Shown here piece by piece: positions 6,994 to 15,796 of a stretch of DNA of 64,000 nucleotides. Where the stretch lies: assembly GCF_002835805.1 (NCBI RefSeq), contig NZ_PISE01000007.1:40759-104758 (forward strand). Reading direction: 5' to 3'. Origin of the DNA: Niallia nealsonii. Lineage in GTDB: Bacteria; Bacillota; Bacilli; Bacillales; Cytobacillaceae. How positions within the stretch are numbered: the stretch's first letter is position 1; each line of letters opens with the position of its first letter. Both the position numbers and the translations under genes were made by a program. The notes beneath the pieces are model-generated. The model was not told the DNA's origin, made no database searches, and saw only the letters and a program-made list of their open reading frames with translations.

Positions 6994-8625
6994 TTATTTC
7001 TTCATCAAATAAAGCCTTGCTTCATATGGCTCCATATTTACTGCTTGCGGCTTATCTTCTAAAGAATAATTAGACATCACTAAATGATCATAGGAAAGAT
7101 TTAAACATTCGTTTGATTGAATTTGTACTTTCTTTTCTGAAAAGTTTCCGACGAAGACTAGTTTCTCTCCTTTATATGTTCTGATATAAGCATAAATTGA
7201 TTCCTCTTCTTCTACTATTTGCTTGTAGTCCCCATAAACAAATACAGGAAGTTTTTTTCTCCATGCAATTAATTGCTGATAATAATAGAAAATAGAATCT
7301 AAGTTTTCTAGTTCATTAGCAACATTAATTTCCTTATAGTTAGGATTCATATTTATCCATGGTTTGCCTGTCGTAAAGCCTCCGTTAACGGTAGTATCCC
7401 AATGCATTGGTGTCCTGCTGTTATCCCTGCTTAATGGTTGAAGGTTGGCTAAAGCTACGGAAGGTTCCATGCCTTTTTCTGTTAATTCTTGATACTTATT
7501 TATCATTGCTATATCATTATAGTCCATAATAGAAGGAAACTTGACGCCTGTCATGCCAAGCTCCTCACCTTGATAAATATAAGGTATTCCCGGCAGTGTA
7601 TGCAGCATCGTAGCGAATAATTTAGCAGAAGCAACACGATATTCTTTATCATTCCCATACCTTGTTACCAATCGAGTATGATCATGATTATTCAAAAATT
7701 GAGAATTCCATCCTTTCCCCCATAATCCTTCATACCAGCGTTTTTGAATAGCTTTAAATCGTTTTAAATCCCATTTCGGCATTTCATCGCATACTTCAAA
7801 ATGGAATAAAGTATCTAATTCATTTCTGCTTTCATCTACATAAAGCAAACCTTCTTCTGGGGAAACAAATGCAACTTCACCAACCGTTAATGCATCATAA
7901 TGAGCAAAAACCTTTTCGTTCATCTCTTGCAAAAACTCATGTACACCTGGATTATTTGTTAAATAGCGAATATCTTCAGGATTTTTGGCGTTCGGATATC
8001 CTGCTGGCTTGGCAAGCAGCGCAATTGCATCTAACCTGAATCCACTTATACCCTTTTGTAGCCAATAATGCATCATTTTATAAATCTCTTCACGAACTTC
8101 TTTATTTTCCCAATTTAAATCTGGCTGCTCTACGGCAAAAGAATGAAAATAATATTGTTCTGTCTTTTCATCATACTCCCATGCAGAAGGACAGAAATAG
8201 GATCGCCAATTATTAGGAGGATTCCCATCCTTTCCATCATGCCAAATGTACCAATCTCTTTTTGGATTATCTTTGCTTGCTTTTGATTCCAAAAACCATG
8301 GATGTTCATCGGAAGTATGATTGACTACTAAATCCATAATCACTTTAAGATCCCGTTTTTTTGTTTCTTTCATTAATTTCAGAAAATCTTCCATTGTTCC
8401 TGCTTTAGGCATAATCCCATAGTAATCTGCTATATCATAGCCATTGTCTTTATCTGGAGAGACATAAAAAGGGTTTAGCCATATGACATCTACGCCTAGT
8501 GCTTTAATATAATCTAGTTTTTCTATAACACCCTGCAAGTCTCCATAACCATCTCCATTAGAATCATAAAAACTTCGCCAATACACTTGGTATACAACAC
8601 TTTCACTCCACCAATGTTTTTTCAT
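6994..8625 (-). CDS. GH13 alpha-glucosidase (MalL-type), downstream gene
   Basis: 543 aa from the ATG at 8625 (preceded by GAGGTGG; an earlier ATG at 8640 lacks an RBS). GH13 regions are intact: 'DLVVNHTSDEH', 'GFRLDAI' with nucleophile Asp199, 'TVGEVAF' with acid/base Glu250, and 'NNHDHTR' with Asp315. The residue after the nucleophile is Ala200. Oligo-1,6-glucosidases have Val here, and maltase-type enzymes Thr or Ala, so alpha-1,4 activity on maltose and short maltodextrins is favoured. No signal peptide: a cytoplasmic enzyme acting on imported oligosaccharides. Second gene of a two-gene unit, with an intergenic terminator between. Confidence 0.85.
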   Translation of the reverse strand: MKKHWWSESVVYQVYWRSFYDSNGDGYGDLQGVIEKLDYIKALGVDVIWLNPFYVSPDKDNGYDIADYYGIMPKAGTMEDFLKLMKETKKRDLKVIMDLVVNHTSDEHPWFLESKASKDNPKRDWYIWHDGKDGNPPNNWRSYFCPSAWEYDEKTEQYYFHSFAVEQPDLNWENKEVREEIYKMMHYWLQKGISGFRLDAIALLAKPAGYPNAKNPEDIRYLTNNPGVHEFLQEMNEKVFAHYDALTVGEVAFVSPEEGLLYVDESRNELDTLFHFEVCDEMPKWDLKRFKAIQKRWYEGLWGKGWNSQFLNNHDHTRLVTRYGNDKEYRVASAKLFATMLHTLPGIPYIYQGEELGMTGVKFPSIMDYNDIAMINKYQELTEKGMEPSVALANLQPLSRDNSRTPMHWDTTVNGGFTTGKPWINMNPNYKEINVANELENLDSIFYYYQQLIAWRKKLPVFVYGDYKQIVEEEESIYAYIRTYKGEKLVFVGNFSEKKVQIQSNECLNLSYDHLVMSNYSLEDKPQAVNMEPYEARLYLMKK

Positions 8626-8657
8626 CTTCCACCTCTTCATTTTGACTAGCTACTAAC

Positions 8658-8711
8658 TAAAAAAAGAACTCCATTCTTTATAAGAAAGGACTTTTTAAAG
8701 AATGAGGTTCT
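8658..8711 (-). terminator. Intrinsic terminator between the two glucosidase genes
   Basis: On the minus strand, AGAACCTCATTCTTT pairs imperfectly with AAAGAATGGAGTTCT, followed by seven Ts. It would reduce expression of the second glucosidase relative to the first. Confidence 0.65.
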
Positions 8712-8727
8712 CCTGAGTTTGCAAGGA

Positions 8728-10398
8728 TTAATGGATAAAATATACTCTTGTCTCATATGGCTTTAATGAGAAATTCTTCTTTAACTTTTTCTCTTTCACT
8801 TCATAATTATGAAGTGCCAGTTCTGAATACTTATAAGAAACATTTGACGGCACTTTAAACATTGTTTGTTTATCGCTGAAGTTATTAATGATAATTGCTT
8901 TTCTCGCTCCTAATGTACGTGTATAAACAAATAGTCTAGAATGATTAGCAAGAAGCAGATCATACTTGCCATATGTGAATAAAGGACTGCCTTTTCTTAA
9001 TTTAATCAATTCCTTATAGAAGGATAAAATAGAATCTGGATCCTTTTCTTGCTGCTCCACATTAATTTCTGTATAGTTTGGATTCACACCAAGCCAAGTA
9101 TGATTGAAGGTTGTAAATCCGCCCATGTTTTCTGCATTCCATTGCATTGGCGTTCGGGCATTATCACGGCTTTGTGCACGAACTACTTTCATAATTTCTT
9201 CGTGTGGAACCCCTTTTTCTGATTCTACTTTATAATAATTAATCATGCCGACATCATTATAATCATCAATCGACGAAAACTCTACATTAGTCATACCAAT
9301 TTCTTGTCCTTGATAAATAAACGGCGTTCCTTTCATTAAGAAATACATGGCTGCAAGCATTTTCGAGCTTTCTTTCCAGTACTTTTGTTCATCTCCCCAT
9401 GTAGAAACACGGCGGGGCTGATCATGATTTTCAATAAAAAGAGCATTCCAGCCTCTGCCTTCTAAACCATTTTGCCATTTTGACAATATTTTCTTTAATG
9501 CTACGACATTTACTTTATCTTTTGCATCCTTTTCCCAAAGATTCAAAAATTCAAATTGAAATATCATATTAAAATAGCCATTTGCTTCTCCGACCCATCT
9601 ATCAGCATCATCCAAGCCTACTCCATTTGCTTCTCCGACTGTCATAACATCATAGTTTTTTAGTGTCTTTTCTTTAAACTCTGACAGAAAATCATCTATG
9701 CCCTCCACATTCATCATATTTGGAAAACATGGAACATAGTCTAACCCTTCTGGATTTTCCATGTCGGGAAAATCAGGTCTCTTTTTGATATGAGAAATCG
9801 CATCCACTCGGAACCCATCAATTCCTTTATCCAGCCACCAATTAACCATATCATGCAATGAATCTCTCACTTCTTTATTTTCCCAATTTAAATCTGGTTG
9901 GCGTGCAGAAAAAATATGCATGAAATACTGATCTGTTTCTTCATCATATTTCCAAGCAGAGCCTGAAAAAATAGATTCCCAGTTATTTGGCTCTTTCCCG
10001 TCTTTGCCATCTTTCCATATATACCAATCTCTTTTGGGATTATCCCTCGAAGATTTTGATTCAATAAACCATGGATGTTCATCGCTCGTATGGTTAATCA
10101 CCAGGTCCAAAATCATTCGCATATCCCGTTTGTGCACTTCATATAAAAGCTCATCAAAGTCTGCCATTGATCCAAACTCATCCATAATATCCTGATAATC
10201 TGCTATATCATATCCGTTATCATCATTAGGAGATTTATACATTGGCGATAACCATATTACGTCTATTCCCAAATCTTTTAAATAATCTAATTTAGAAGTA
10301 ACACCTTTTAAATCTCCAATTCCATCTCCATTGCTGTCCATGAAACTGCGAGGATATACTTGATATGCTACACTTTCTTTCCACCATTTCTTATTCAT
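8728..10398 (-). CDS. GH13 alpha-glucosidase (MalL-type), promoter-proximal gene
   Basis: 556 aa from ATG 10398 (GGAG eight bases upstream; TTG at 10404 is in frame but less well placed). GH13 motifs: 'DLVINHTSDEH', 'GFRVDAISH' (Asp199, then Ala200), 'TVGEANG' (Glu256) and 'ENHDQPR' (Asp326). Lacks a signal peptide. It is clearly a paralogue of the gene that follows, but the two differ in the loop after the nucleophile ('ISHIKKRPDFPD' against 'IALLAKPAGYPN'), so substrate length or linkage range probably differs. The upstream promoter element is shared with the ABC importer at 14.8 kb, which ties it to maltodextrin or related sugar use. Confidence 0.87.
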   Translation of the reverse strand: MNKKWWKESVAYQVYPRSFMDSNGDGIGDLKGVTSKLDYLKDLGIDVIWLSPMYKSPNDDNGYDIADYQDIMDEFGSMADFDELLYEVHKRDMRMILDLVINHTSDEHPWFIESKSSRDNPKRDWYIWKDGKDGKEPNNWESIFSGSAWKYDEETDQYFMHIFSARQPDLNWENKEVRDSLHDMVNWWLDKGIDGFRVDAISHIKKRPDFPDMENPEGLDYVPCFPNMMNVEGIDDFLSEFKEKTLKNYDVMTVGEANGVGLDDADRWVGEANGYFNMIFQFEFLNLWEKDAKDKVNVVALKKILSKWQNGLEGRGWNALFIENHDQPRRVSTWGDEQKYWKESSKMLAAMYFLMKGTPFIYQGQEIGMTNVEFSSIDDYNDVGMINYYKVESEKGVPHEEIMKVVRAQSRDNARTPMQWNAENMGGFTTFNHTWLGVNPNYTEINVEQQEKDPDSILSFYKELIKLRKGSPLFTYGKYDLLLANHSRLFVYTRTLGARKAIIINNFSDKQTMFKVPSNVSYKYSELALHNYEVKEKKLKKNFSLKPYETRVYFIH

Positions 10399-10513
10399 AT
10401 ACAAAACTCCAATTCTTTTATTATAAAAAATCTGCTATAATTATTATTCTTGATTTAGTCGGTTATCCCTTTAAAAATATCTTCTTCTCCATTATTAGAG
10501 ATTGAGAATACAT

Positions 10514-10555
10514 ATGAAACTGCTTACATTGACAGATAGGGTGGAAAATATTGAA
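10514..10555 (-). promoter_or_regulatory. Shared sugar-module promoter element, copy 1 (with cre-like site)
   Basis: On the minus strand: GTTCAATATTTTCCACCC, seven variable bases, CAATGTAAGCAGTTTCAT. The identical arrangement with the same 7-base gap stands before the importer (14738-14780). The inner TGTAAGCAGTTTCA (10515-10528) matches the CcpA cre consensus except at the eighth base. The outer half may bind the YesN-like regulator encoded next door. Confidence 0.65.
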
Positions 10556-10650
10556 CTCTGATTTTAACTAAGAAGGCGCCTACTATTAAGGATATCGTCA
10601 CTATTAATTAATAAAATATTTAAAATAAACACTATTTAGGAGGCAAAAAG

Positions 10651-10992
10651 ATGTCTAATCTGCCAAATTGTCCGAAATGCAATTCAGAATATACCTATGA
10701 AGATGGAAACTTTTTGGTTTGTCCAGAATGCGCTCATGAATGGGGAGCTGAACAAGCAGAAGAAAATATAGACGATGCAAAAGTCGTAAAAGATGCAAAT
10801 GGCAATCTTTTAAATGACGGAGACTCTGTAACCATTATTAAGGATTTAAAAGTAAAGGGCAGCTCTTCTACTTTAAAAATAGGCACAAAAGTAAAAAGTA
10901 TTCGCTTAGTCGATGGCGATCATAATATCGACTGCAAAATCGACGGATTTGGTGCAATGAAATTAAAGTCGGAGTTTGTTAAAAAAGCTTAA
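10651..10992 (+). CDS. yjdM: PhnA/YjdM-family zinc-ribbon protein
   Basis: 113 aa. An N-terminal zinc ribbon with CPKC (residues 8-11) and CPEC (27-30) is followed by the PhnA C-terminal beta domain: '[23 protein letters not shown]' in part and '[20 protein letters not shown]'. It is the widespread small protein once named PhnA. It is not part of phosphonate breakdown, and its function is poorly known. Monocistronic, RBS AGGAGG, followed by its own terminator. Full length. Confidence 0.88.
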   Translation: MSNLPNCPKCNSEYTYEDGNFLVCPECAHEWGAEQAEENIDDAKVVKDANGNLLNDGDSVTIIKDLKVKGSSSTLKIGTKVKSIRLVDGDHNIDCKIDGFGAMKLKSEFVKKA

Positions 10993-10998
10993 ACCATA

Positions 10999-11056
10999 AA
11001 AAAGACGTTCTTTAAAAGGTGTAGCTCTTGTAAAGGACGTCTTTATCTTTTTTCTT
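10999..11056 (+). terminator. Intrinsic terminator after the PhnA-family gene
   Basis: AAAGACGTTCTTTA and TAAAGGACGTCTTT pair with one mismatch. A T-rich tail follows. Confidence 0.7.
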
Positions 11057-11069
11057 GTTATTTAAATCA

Positions 11070-11170
11070 CCGTCTGAATATACTTCACTTTTCACGGATG
11101 ACCGTGAGCCTCTTTGCTCGTATCTCAAAGGATCACTTTTCTCGCAGAAGTCTACGTGCATTCAGACTGT
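11070..11170 (-). repeat. Bacillaceae intergenic repeat unit (small copy)
   Basis: On the minus strand it runs from CAGTCTGAATGCACGTAGAC to GTGAAGTATATTCAGACGG. The ends are inverted repeats, and the sequence resembles the 100-bp unit at 37146-37245 (shared CGTAGACT, GAG.C.CACGG and GAAGT.TATTCAG). It lies between convergent genes. Confidence 0.65.
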
Positions 11171-11240
11171 TTTGCGTTTCTAAATTGATGCTCATCTTCT
11201 CATAAAGCAACAAACTTTTAAAAAACAGCCTTTATTAAAG

Positions 11241-12812
11241 CTATTGATCTCGGTATTCATTTGGTGTTATTCCCGCTACCTTTTTAAATACCTTTCGAAA
11301 ATATTTATCATCTTGATACCCGACCATATTGGCAATTTCATATATTTTTAATTGACTATTTTTTAATAAAGACTTCGCTTTATTAATCCGCACCTGCACA
11401 ATATAATCTGAAATATTTACATTAAACTCTTGTTTAAACTTTCTTGACACATACTCCCTGCTTATATAAAATTGCTCCGAAATTTCTTGAAGCTTTATTT
11501 CCCGATTAAAATTATTTTGTAAATATTTTTCAATCTCATAAATAATATTTGTATTCTTTTTTTGCTGTTTTTTCTTTACTTTTTTCAAAAAAACGGAAAT
11601 TTCTCGTTGGATTCTATGCTCATAATTTTCAAGCATAAATTTTCCGTCCTTATTAAAATAAAGCATCGCTCTTTTTTCCAGCAAATTAGCTGACTTTACG
11701 GGAATATTATAATCTTTATACCATCTATTGCTAATCAACAAATACTCCTGTTCAAAACGCTCCATCTGTCTAACCGATAAGTAGCCTTCTTGTATATAAT
11801 CTGCCTTTATTTGTTGAATTAATTCATCAAATGCACCTAATTCACCTGCTTGTACAGCCAATTTAATAGCTGATGAATAGACCATCAAACTTTTAAATTC
11901 TACATTAGGATTATCATTTTTTGTGTATACTCGAAGTTCCTTCTCTTCTAAAACATTGCTTTCTAAAAGAATTTTTTTCCCTTCATGATAAGAATGCAAC
12001 AAATTATCAACCGCTTCTACAGGACCTAATCCAATTGGACAAGAGACAGCAAATGATTTTTTTATTTCTACATATATTTCATTAAGATATTCTTGAATAT
12101 CTTCAAATCGGTCCCAGAATATAACGACTATTTCTCCTTTATTAGCCAAATAGCGAAATCCAATGCCACATTTTTTTTCCATTAATAGTTCGTTGATGAT
12201 ATTTAATACAGAAAAATAGGCCAAGTCACGATCATAGGAAAACTCCTCCATAACCTTTTCGCTAATGGGAATGACGGCAATCGCATAACTTGCTGCAAGA
12301 TGAAATCCTAATTCTTCTAATAATTCTGCTTCTATATGTTTATTATTAATAAAATAAGTTAGCCTTCTATCCCGATATACTGGTTTCATTTTATTAATGA
12401 GCTGATAACTGTCTACTTTGCTTTTTCTTTCCGACTCTTCTTTTTTCCATTCTTGTACTACTCTATCTAATGTAGTATTTAATATCTCTGGATCTACTGG
12501 CTTTAATAAATAATCCGAGCTCCCATAATGAATCGCCTTCCTCATATATTGATAATCATCATAGCCTGTCACGACAATCGTTTTGCTTGTAGGCATATGT
12601 TCCTTAATCCACTCCAGCAGTTTTGTTCCATCCATTTTAGGCATCTTCATATCGGAAAAAATTATTTCAGGTTTGTATTCATCTATTATTTGAACAGCTT
12701 CTTCCCCATTACTTGCCTCGCGTATCTCACAAATCCCAAATGCTTCCCAATCAGCAAGGAGGCGAATTCCTTCCCGAACATGCTTTTCATCATCGACAAT
12801 TAATACATTCAT
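11241..12812 (-). CDS. YesN-type response regulator with AraC DNA-binding domain
   Basis: 523 aa. Receiver domain residues 1-120 with the acidic pair Asp7/Asp8, phospho-acceptor Asp54 in 'IIFSDMKMP', and Lys104 in 'YLLKPVD'. The middle section is divergent. The C-terminal about 100 residues are two AraC-type HTH motifs, ending 'DDKYFRKVFKKVAGITPNEYR'. It overlaps the sensor gene by 4 bp (ATGA), so the pair is translated together. Such regulators usually activate the ABC importer beside them, and the importer genes start divergently 200 bp away. Target sites are probably the shared element at 10514-10555 and 14738-14780. Confidence 0.88.
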   Translation of the reverse strand: MNVLIVDDEKHVREGIRLLADWEAFGICEIREASNGEEAVQIIDEYKPEIIFSDMKMPKMDGTKLLEWIKEHMPTSKTIVVTGYDDYQYMRKAIHYGSSDYLLKPVDPEILNTTLDRVVQEWKKEESERKSKVDSYQLINKMKPVYRDRRLTYFINNKHIEAELLEELGFHLAASYAIAVIPISEKVMEEFSYDRDLAYFSVLNIINELLMEKKCGIGFRYLANKGEIVVIFWDRFEDIQEYLNEIYVEIKKSFAVSCPIGLGPVEAVDNLLHSYHEGKKILLESNVLEEKELRVYTKNDNPNVEFKSLMVYSSAIKLAVQAGELGAFDELIQQIKADYIQEGYLSVRQMERFEQEYLLISNRWYKDYNIPVKSANLLEKRAMLYFNKDGKFMLENYEHRIQREISVFLKKVKKKQQKKNTNIIYEIEKYLQNNFNREIKLQEISEQFYISREYVSRKFKQEFNVNISDYIVQVRINKAKSLLKNSQLKIYEIANMVGYQDDKYFRKVFKKVAGITPNEYRDQ

Positions 12813-14623
12813 TCTTCTTCCACCTCACCTGGCACATGCTTCGGCATACAAATTCTCACAGTAAACCCTTCATTTGCGATGCTTTCTATTGTCATTTCAG
12901 CTTGATTTTTATAATAAATAGCTAATCGATCATGTATATTCTTTAAGCCAATCGACTCTCTTCCTTTTTTTTCTGTGCTTCCTGTTGCTAGTTCCTGTCT
13001 AATGATTTTTAATTCTTGTTCATTTATCCCATTTCCATTGTCTTTTACCGTACAAATAATCTGTTGGCCCTTTACTAGAACTTCTATATAAATATAAGAA
13101 TCTGCTTTATGCTCTAAAAAACCATGTTTAAATGTATTTTCAACAATTGGCTGTAATATCATTTTAGGGACGAATAGCTCTGCCCCTTCCTTATCAATAG
13201 ATATGTCAAAATTGAATTGATCATCAAATCGCTGTTTTTGCAATAATAAATAAGATTTCACATGCTTTATCTCTGCAGCCAATGGAACAATGTCCTCTTT
13301 CATGTTCATGCTGTATCTCATAATGGAAGAAAGTGCTGTCAACAAAGAATAAACTTGCACAGCTTTCGATTTTAACGCAAGTGTTCCAATGGACTGTAAA
13401 GAATTATAGAGAAAGTGTGGATTTATTTGCGAACGCAAAACTCGGAGCTGTGATGCTTTATTTTCAATCTCCAACTTATATTCCCGATCAATTAATTCAT
13501 TAATCTTTGCAATCATCAATTTAAAGTGTTCACCGAGTTTGCCGATTTCATCATTTCCTAATGAATCAAAATTCGCTTTAAACTCCCCCTTTTCCACCTT
13601 TTTCATATTGGCAATCAGTACTTTAATAGGCGCTGTTATTCTAAAAGAAATAATCATTGTAGTAATTAAAACAATTATCAGGGAAACTAATCCAATAACA
13701 ATATTATTTAAGGCGGTGCTTCGTGCGCTTTTATATAAAACATTATAAGGAACTTTTTTGACAATTGACCAGTTCTTATGCTGAACGAGAAATTGATCAA
13801 ATACAATCACACCAGAGAAATTATCATCTTTCCATTCCAAACTTTTTTGAACAGTCATTTTTTTTACTTGTTTATACCATTTTTCTTTATTTTGTTTTCC
13901 TTCTTCATGTTCATTGGAGGAGTAGATAATTACTCCTTTTTCATCCATTATGTAAAATTCTTCTTCATTTTTTGTATATAATCGATTGGCAATTCCATCA
14001 ATTTTAGAAAGATTAATATCAATAGATAAAAATCCTAAAAATTCATCTGATGGAATATCCCGGATAATATTATGAAAACTTAAAACATTTTGCTTTTGGG
14101 AATTTGGTATAAATGATTGATTATTATAGCTATAGATTGTATGTGGAGGTTCAATCAGAGAATAACCTTTTTCTCCCATTAGATACTTTTTATAATAAGG
14201 TTGGGAATAAACATTTGTATTCTTCGTCCGTCCACTTATGCTTGAATGGTAATTGGTATAAGAATCATTGCCAGTTGCTATATATAAATGCATTTGTTCA
14301 ATTTCAGGCCTTGTATTAAAGAGGTAAGCAAGTACTCTGCTTACTTCTTCTTGATTGTCTATTAAATTTGCAGAAATCCCCTTTGCAAGAACATTCATAA
14401 AAGGAGTATAACGGTACAATACGGTAGACATTTGAGATACATCATCCAAATAAGATACCAGCTCTTCCTTTCCCTTTTCAATCAAATCATGATTATAAGA
14501 AAGAGATCTTTTATTTATTGATTCAATCGTTAAATGATACGTAATGAGAATTCCTGCTCCAAAAGGGAGAATTGTCGCTAATGTTAATAATAAAATTAAT
14601 TTTTTCCGAATGCCCCACTTCAT
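12809..14623 (-). CDS. YesM-type sensor histidine kinase
   Basis: 604 aa. Helix 1 (about residues 10-32), a large extracytoplasmic sensor region (about 35-290), helix 2 (about 295-318), then a HAMP domain containing 'ITAPIKVLIANMKKVEKGEF'. Next comes the HisKA_YesM phosphotransfer segment 'SQINPHFLYNSLQSIGTLA' with the reactive His, and an HATPase domain with 'PIVENTFKHGF' and 'DNGNGI'. Kinases of this class sense extracellular sugars or their loaded binding proteins. The start ATG has only a weak RBS, and no in-frame alternative is better. Cotranscribed with the AraC-type regulator. Confidence 0.88.
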   Translation of the reverse strand: MKWGIRKKLILLLTLATILPFGAGILITYHLTIESINKRSLSYNHDLIEKGKEELVSYLDDVSQMSTVLYRYTPFMNVLAKGISANLIDNQEEVSRVLAYLFNTRPEIEQMHLYIATGNDSYTNYHSSISGRTKNTNVYSQPYYKKYLMGEKGYSLIEPPHTIYSYNNQSFIPNSQKQNVLSFHNIIRDIPSDEFLGFLSIDINLSKIDGIANRLYTKNEEEFYIMDEKGVIIYSSNEHEEGKQNKEKWYKQVKKMTVQKSLEWKDDNFSGVIVFDQFLVQHKNWSIVKKVPYNVLYKSARSTALNNIVIGLVSLIIVLITTMIISFRITAPIKVLIANMKKVEKGEFKANFDSLGNDEIGKLGEHFKLMIAKINELIDREYKLEIENKASQLRVLRSQINPHFLYNSLQSIGTLALKSKAVQVYSLLTALSSIMRYSMNMKEDIVPLAAEIKHVKSYLLLQKQRFDDQFNFDISIDKEGAELFVPKMILQPIVENTFKHGFLEHKADSYIYIEVLVKGQQIICTVKDNGNGINEQELKIIRQELATGSTEKKGRESIGLKNIHDRLAIYYKNQAEMTIESIANEGFTVRICMPKHVPGEVEEE

Positions 14624-14737
14624 TTCAATCAGCTAGCTATAAGCCGCCGCTTATCCGCTAACCTTCCCTCCCTTTTGTTATATTTTTTCTATAACATCCC
14701 TCATTTTAGCACAATATTCATCACTCTAATTTTAGTT

Positions 14738-14780
14738 GTTCAATATTTTCCACCCTTCTCGACAATGTAAGCAGTTTCAT
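14738..14780 (+). promoter_or_regulatory. Shared sugar-module promoter element, copy 2 (with cre-like site)
   Basis: GTTCAATATTTTCCACCC (14738-14755), seven bases, CAATGTAAGCAGTTTCAT; the cre-like part is 14766-14779. Identical in layout to 10514-10555 and in the same orientation toward its gene. The importer's start codon is 48 bases further on. Confidence 0.65.
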
Positions 14781-14827
14781 TAAATCCTTCTTTCCATTAA
14801 ATTAAAGACATACAGGAGGTGCTTAAA

Positions 14828-15796
14828 TTGAATAGCCAAAATAATATAGAAAAAATAGGAGAACCAGCATTATCTCCTCACAAAAAATTAAATTCAAAAG
14901 AATCTGTTTCTTTAAATCGAAAGAAGAAATGGAAAGATGCAGGTTTATTTTCCTTATTTGTTGGACCAGTTTTTCTTACTTTTGCAGTTATCGTATTAAT
15001 TCCTTTTTTTACTGGTGTTTATTATTCTTTCACAGATTGGAATGGAGTCACCGGTAATGTATCATGGGTCGGACTTGATAACTTTAAATATTTATTTACC
15101 GAAGATAAACAATTCCAAGCATCCTTTTTACTAACTATTAAGTATACCGTTGTTACAATCATTTTAACAAATGGAATCGGATTTGGTTTAGCTTTGTTGG
15201 TTACACAAATGTTAAAAACAAGCAATATTCTTCGCACCGTATTTTTTATGCCTAACTTGCTTGGCGGATTGTTATTAGGTTTTATCTGGCAGTTCATTTT
15301 TGTTAAAGGTTTTGCATCAATTGGACAAATAACAGGTATTCCTCTTTTCAATTTAGCATGGTTAGGTGATCAGCATACAGCATTTTGGGGAATCGTTATT
15401 GTTAGTGTATGGCAAGGTGCAGGGTATATTATGATTATCTATATCGCAGCATTACAGAACGTTCCACAAGAATTAATTGAAGCAGCTAAAATTGATGGAG
15501 CAAATCGCTGGGAAATCTTACGCAATATTACAATGCCATTAGTAGCGCCAGCCGTAACGATTTGTTTATTCTTAACTATTTCATCATCCTTTAAAGTATT
15601 TGACGTAAACCTTTCTTTAACAAATGGTGGTCCATTTAAATCAACTGAAATGTTAGCGCTTAATATCTATACAGAAGCATTTGTTAATAACCGCTATGGA
15701 TTAGGAGAAGCTAAAGCTTTAATCTTCTTCATTGTCGTTGCAGCAATCTCAATCATCCAAGTAACTTACAATAAGAAGAAGGAGGTTGAATCCTAA
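14828..15796 (+). CDS. Sugar ABC transporter permease (MalF/UgpA type)
   Basis: 322 aa from the TTG at 14828, which lies eight bases after AGGAGG; the GTG at 14819 overlaps that RBS and is rejected. Six hydrophobic segments. The cytoplasmic EAA loop reads 'EAAKIDGANRWEILRNITMP' (about residues 220-239). An N-terminal cytoplasmic extension with Lys and Ser precedes the first helix, as in CUT1 permeases. It overlaps the next permease by one base. Part of a maltodextrin-type importer with the next two genes. The ATPase is not encoded here, so a shared MsmX-like ATPase elsewhere is likely. Confidence 0.88.
   Translation: MNSQNNIEKIGEPALSPHKKLNSKESVSLNRKKKWKDAGLFSLFVGPVFLTFAVIVLIPFFTGVYYSFTDWNGVTGNVSWVGLDNFKYLFTEDKQFQASFLLTIKYTVVTIILTNGIGFGLALLVTQMLKTSNILRTVFFMPNLLGGLLLGFIWQFIFVKGFASIGQITGIPLFNLAWLGDQHTAFWGIVIVSVWQGAGYIMIIYIAALQNVPQELIEAAKIDGANRWEILRNITMPLVAPAVTICLFLTISSSFKVFDVNLSLTNGGPFKSTEMLALNIYTEAFVNNRYGLGEAKALIFFIVVAAISIIQVTYNKKKEVES

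Noticed and set aside
14819..14827. GTG start for the first permease
   Set aside because: It overlaps the AGGAGG; TTG at 14828 has proper spacing.
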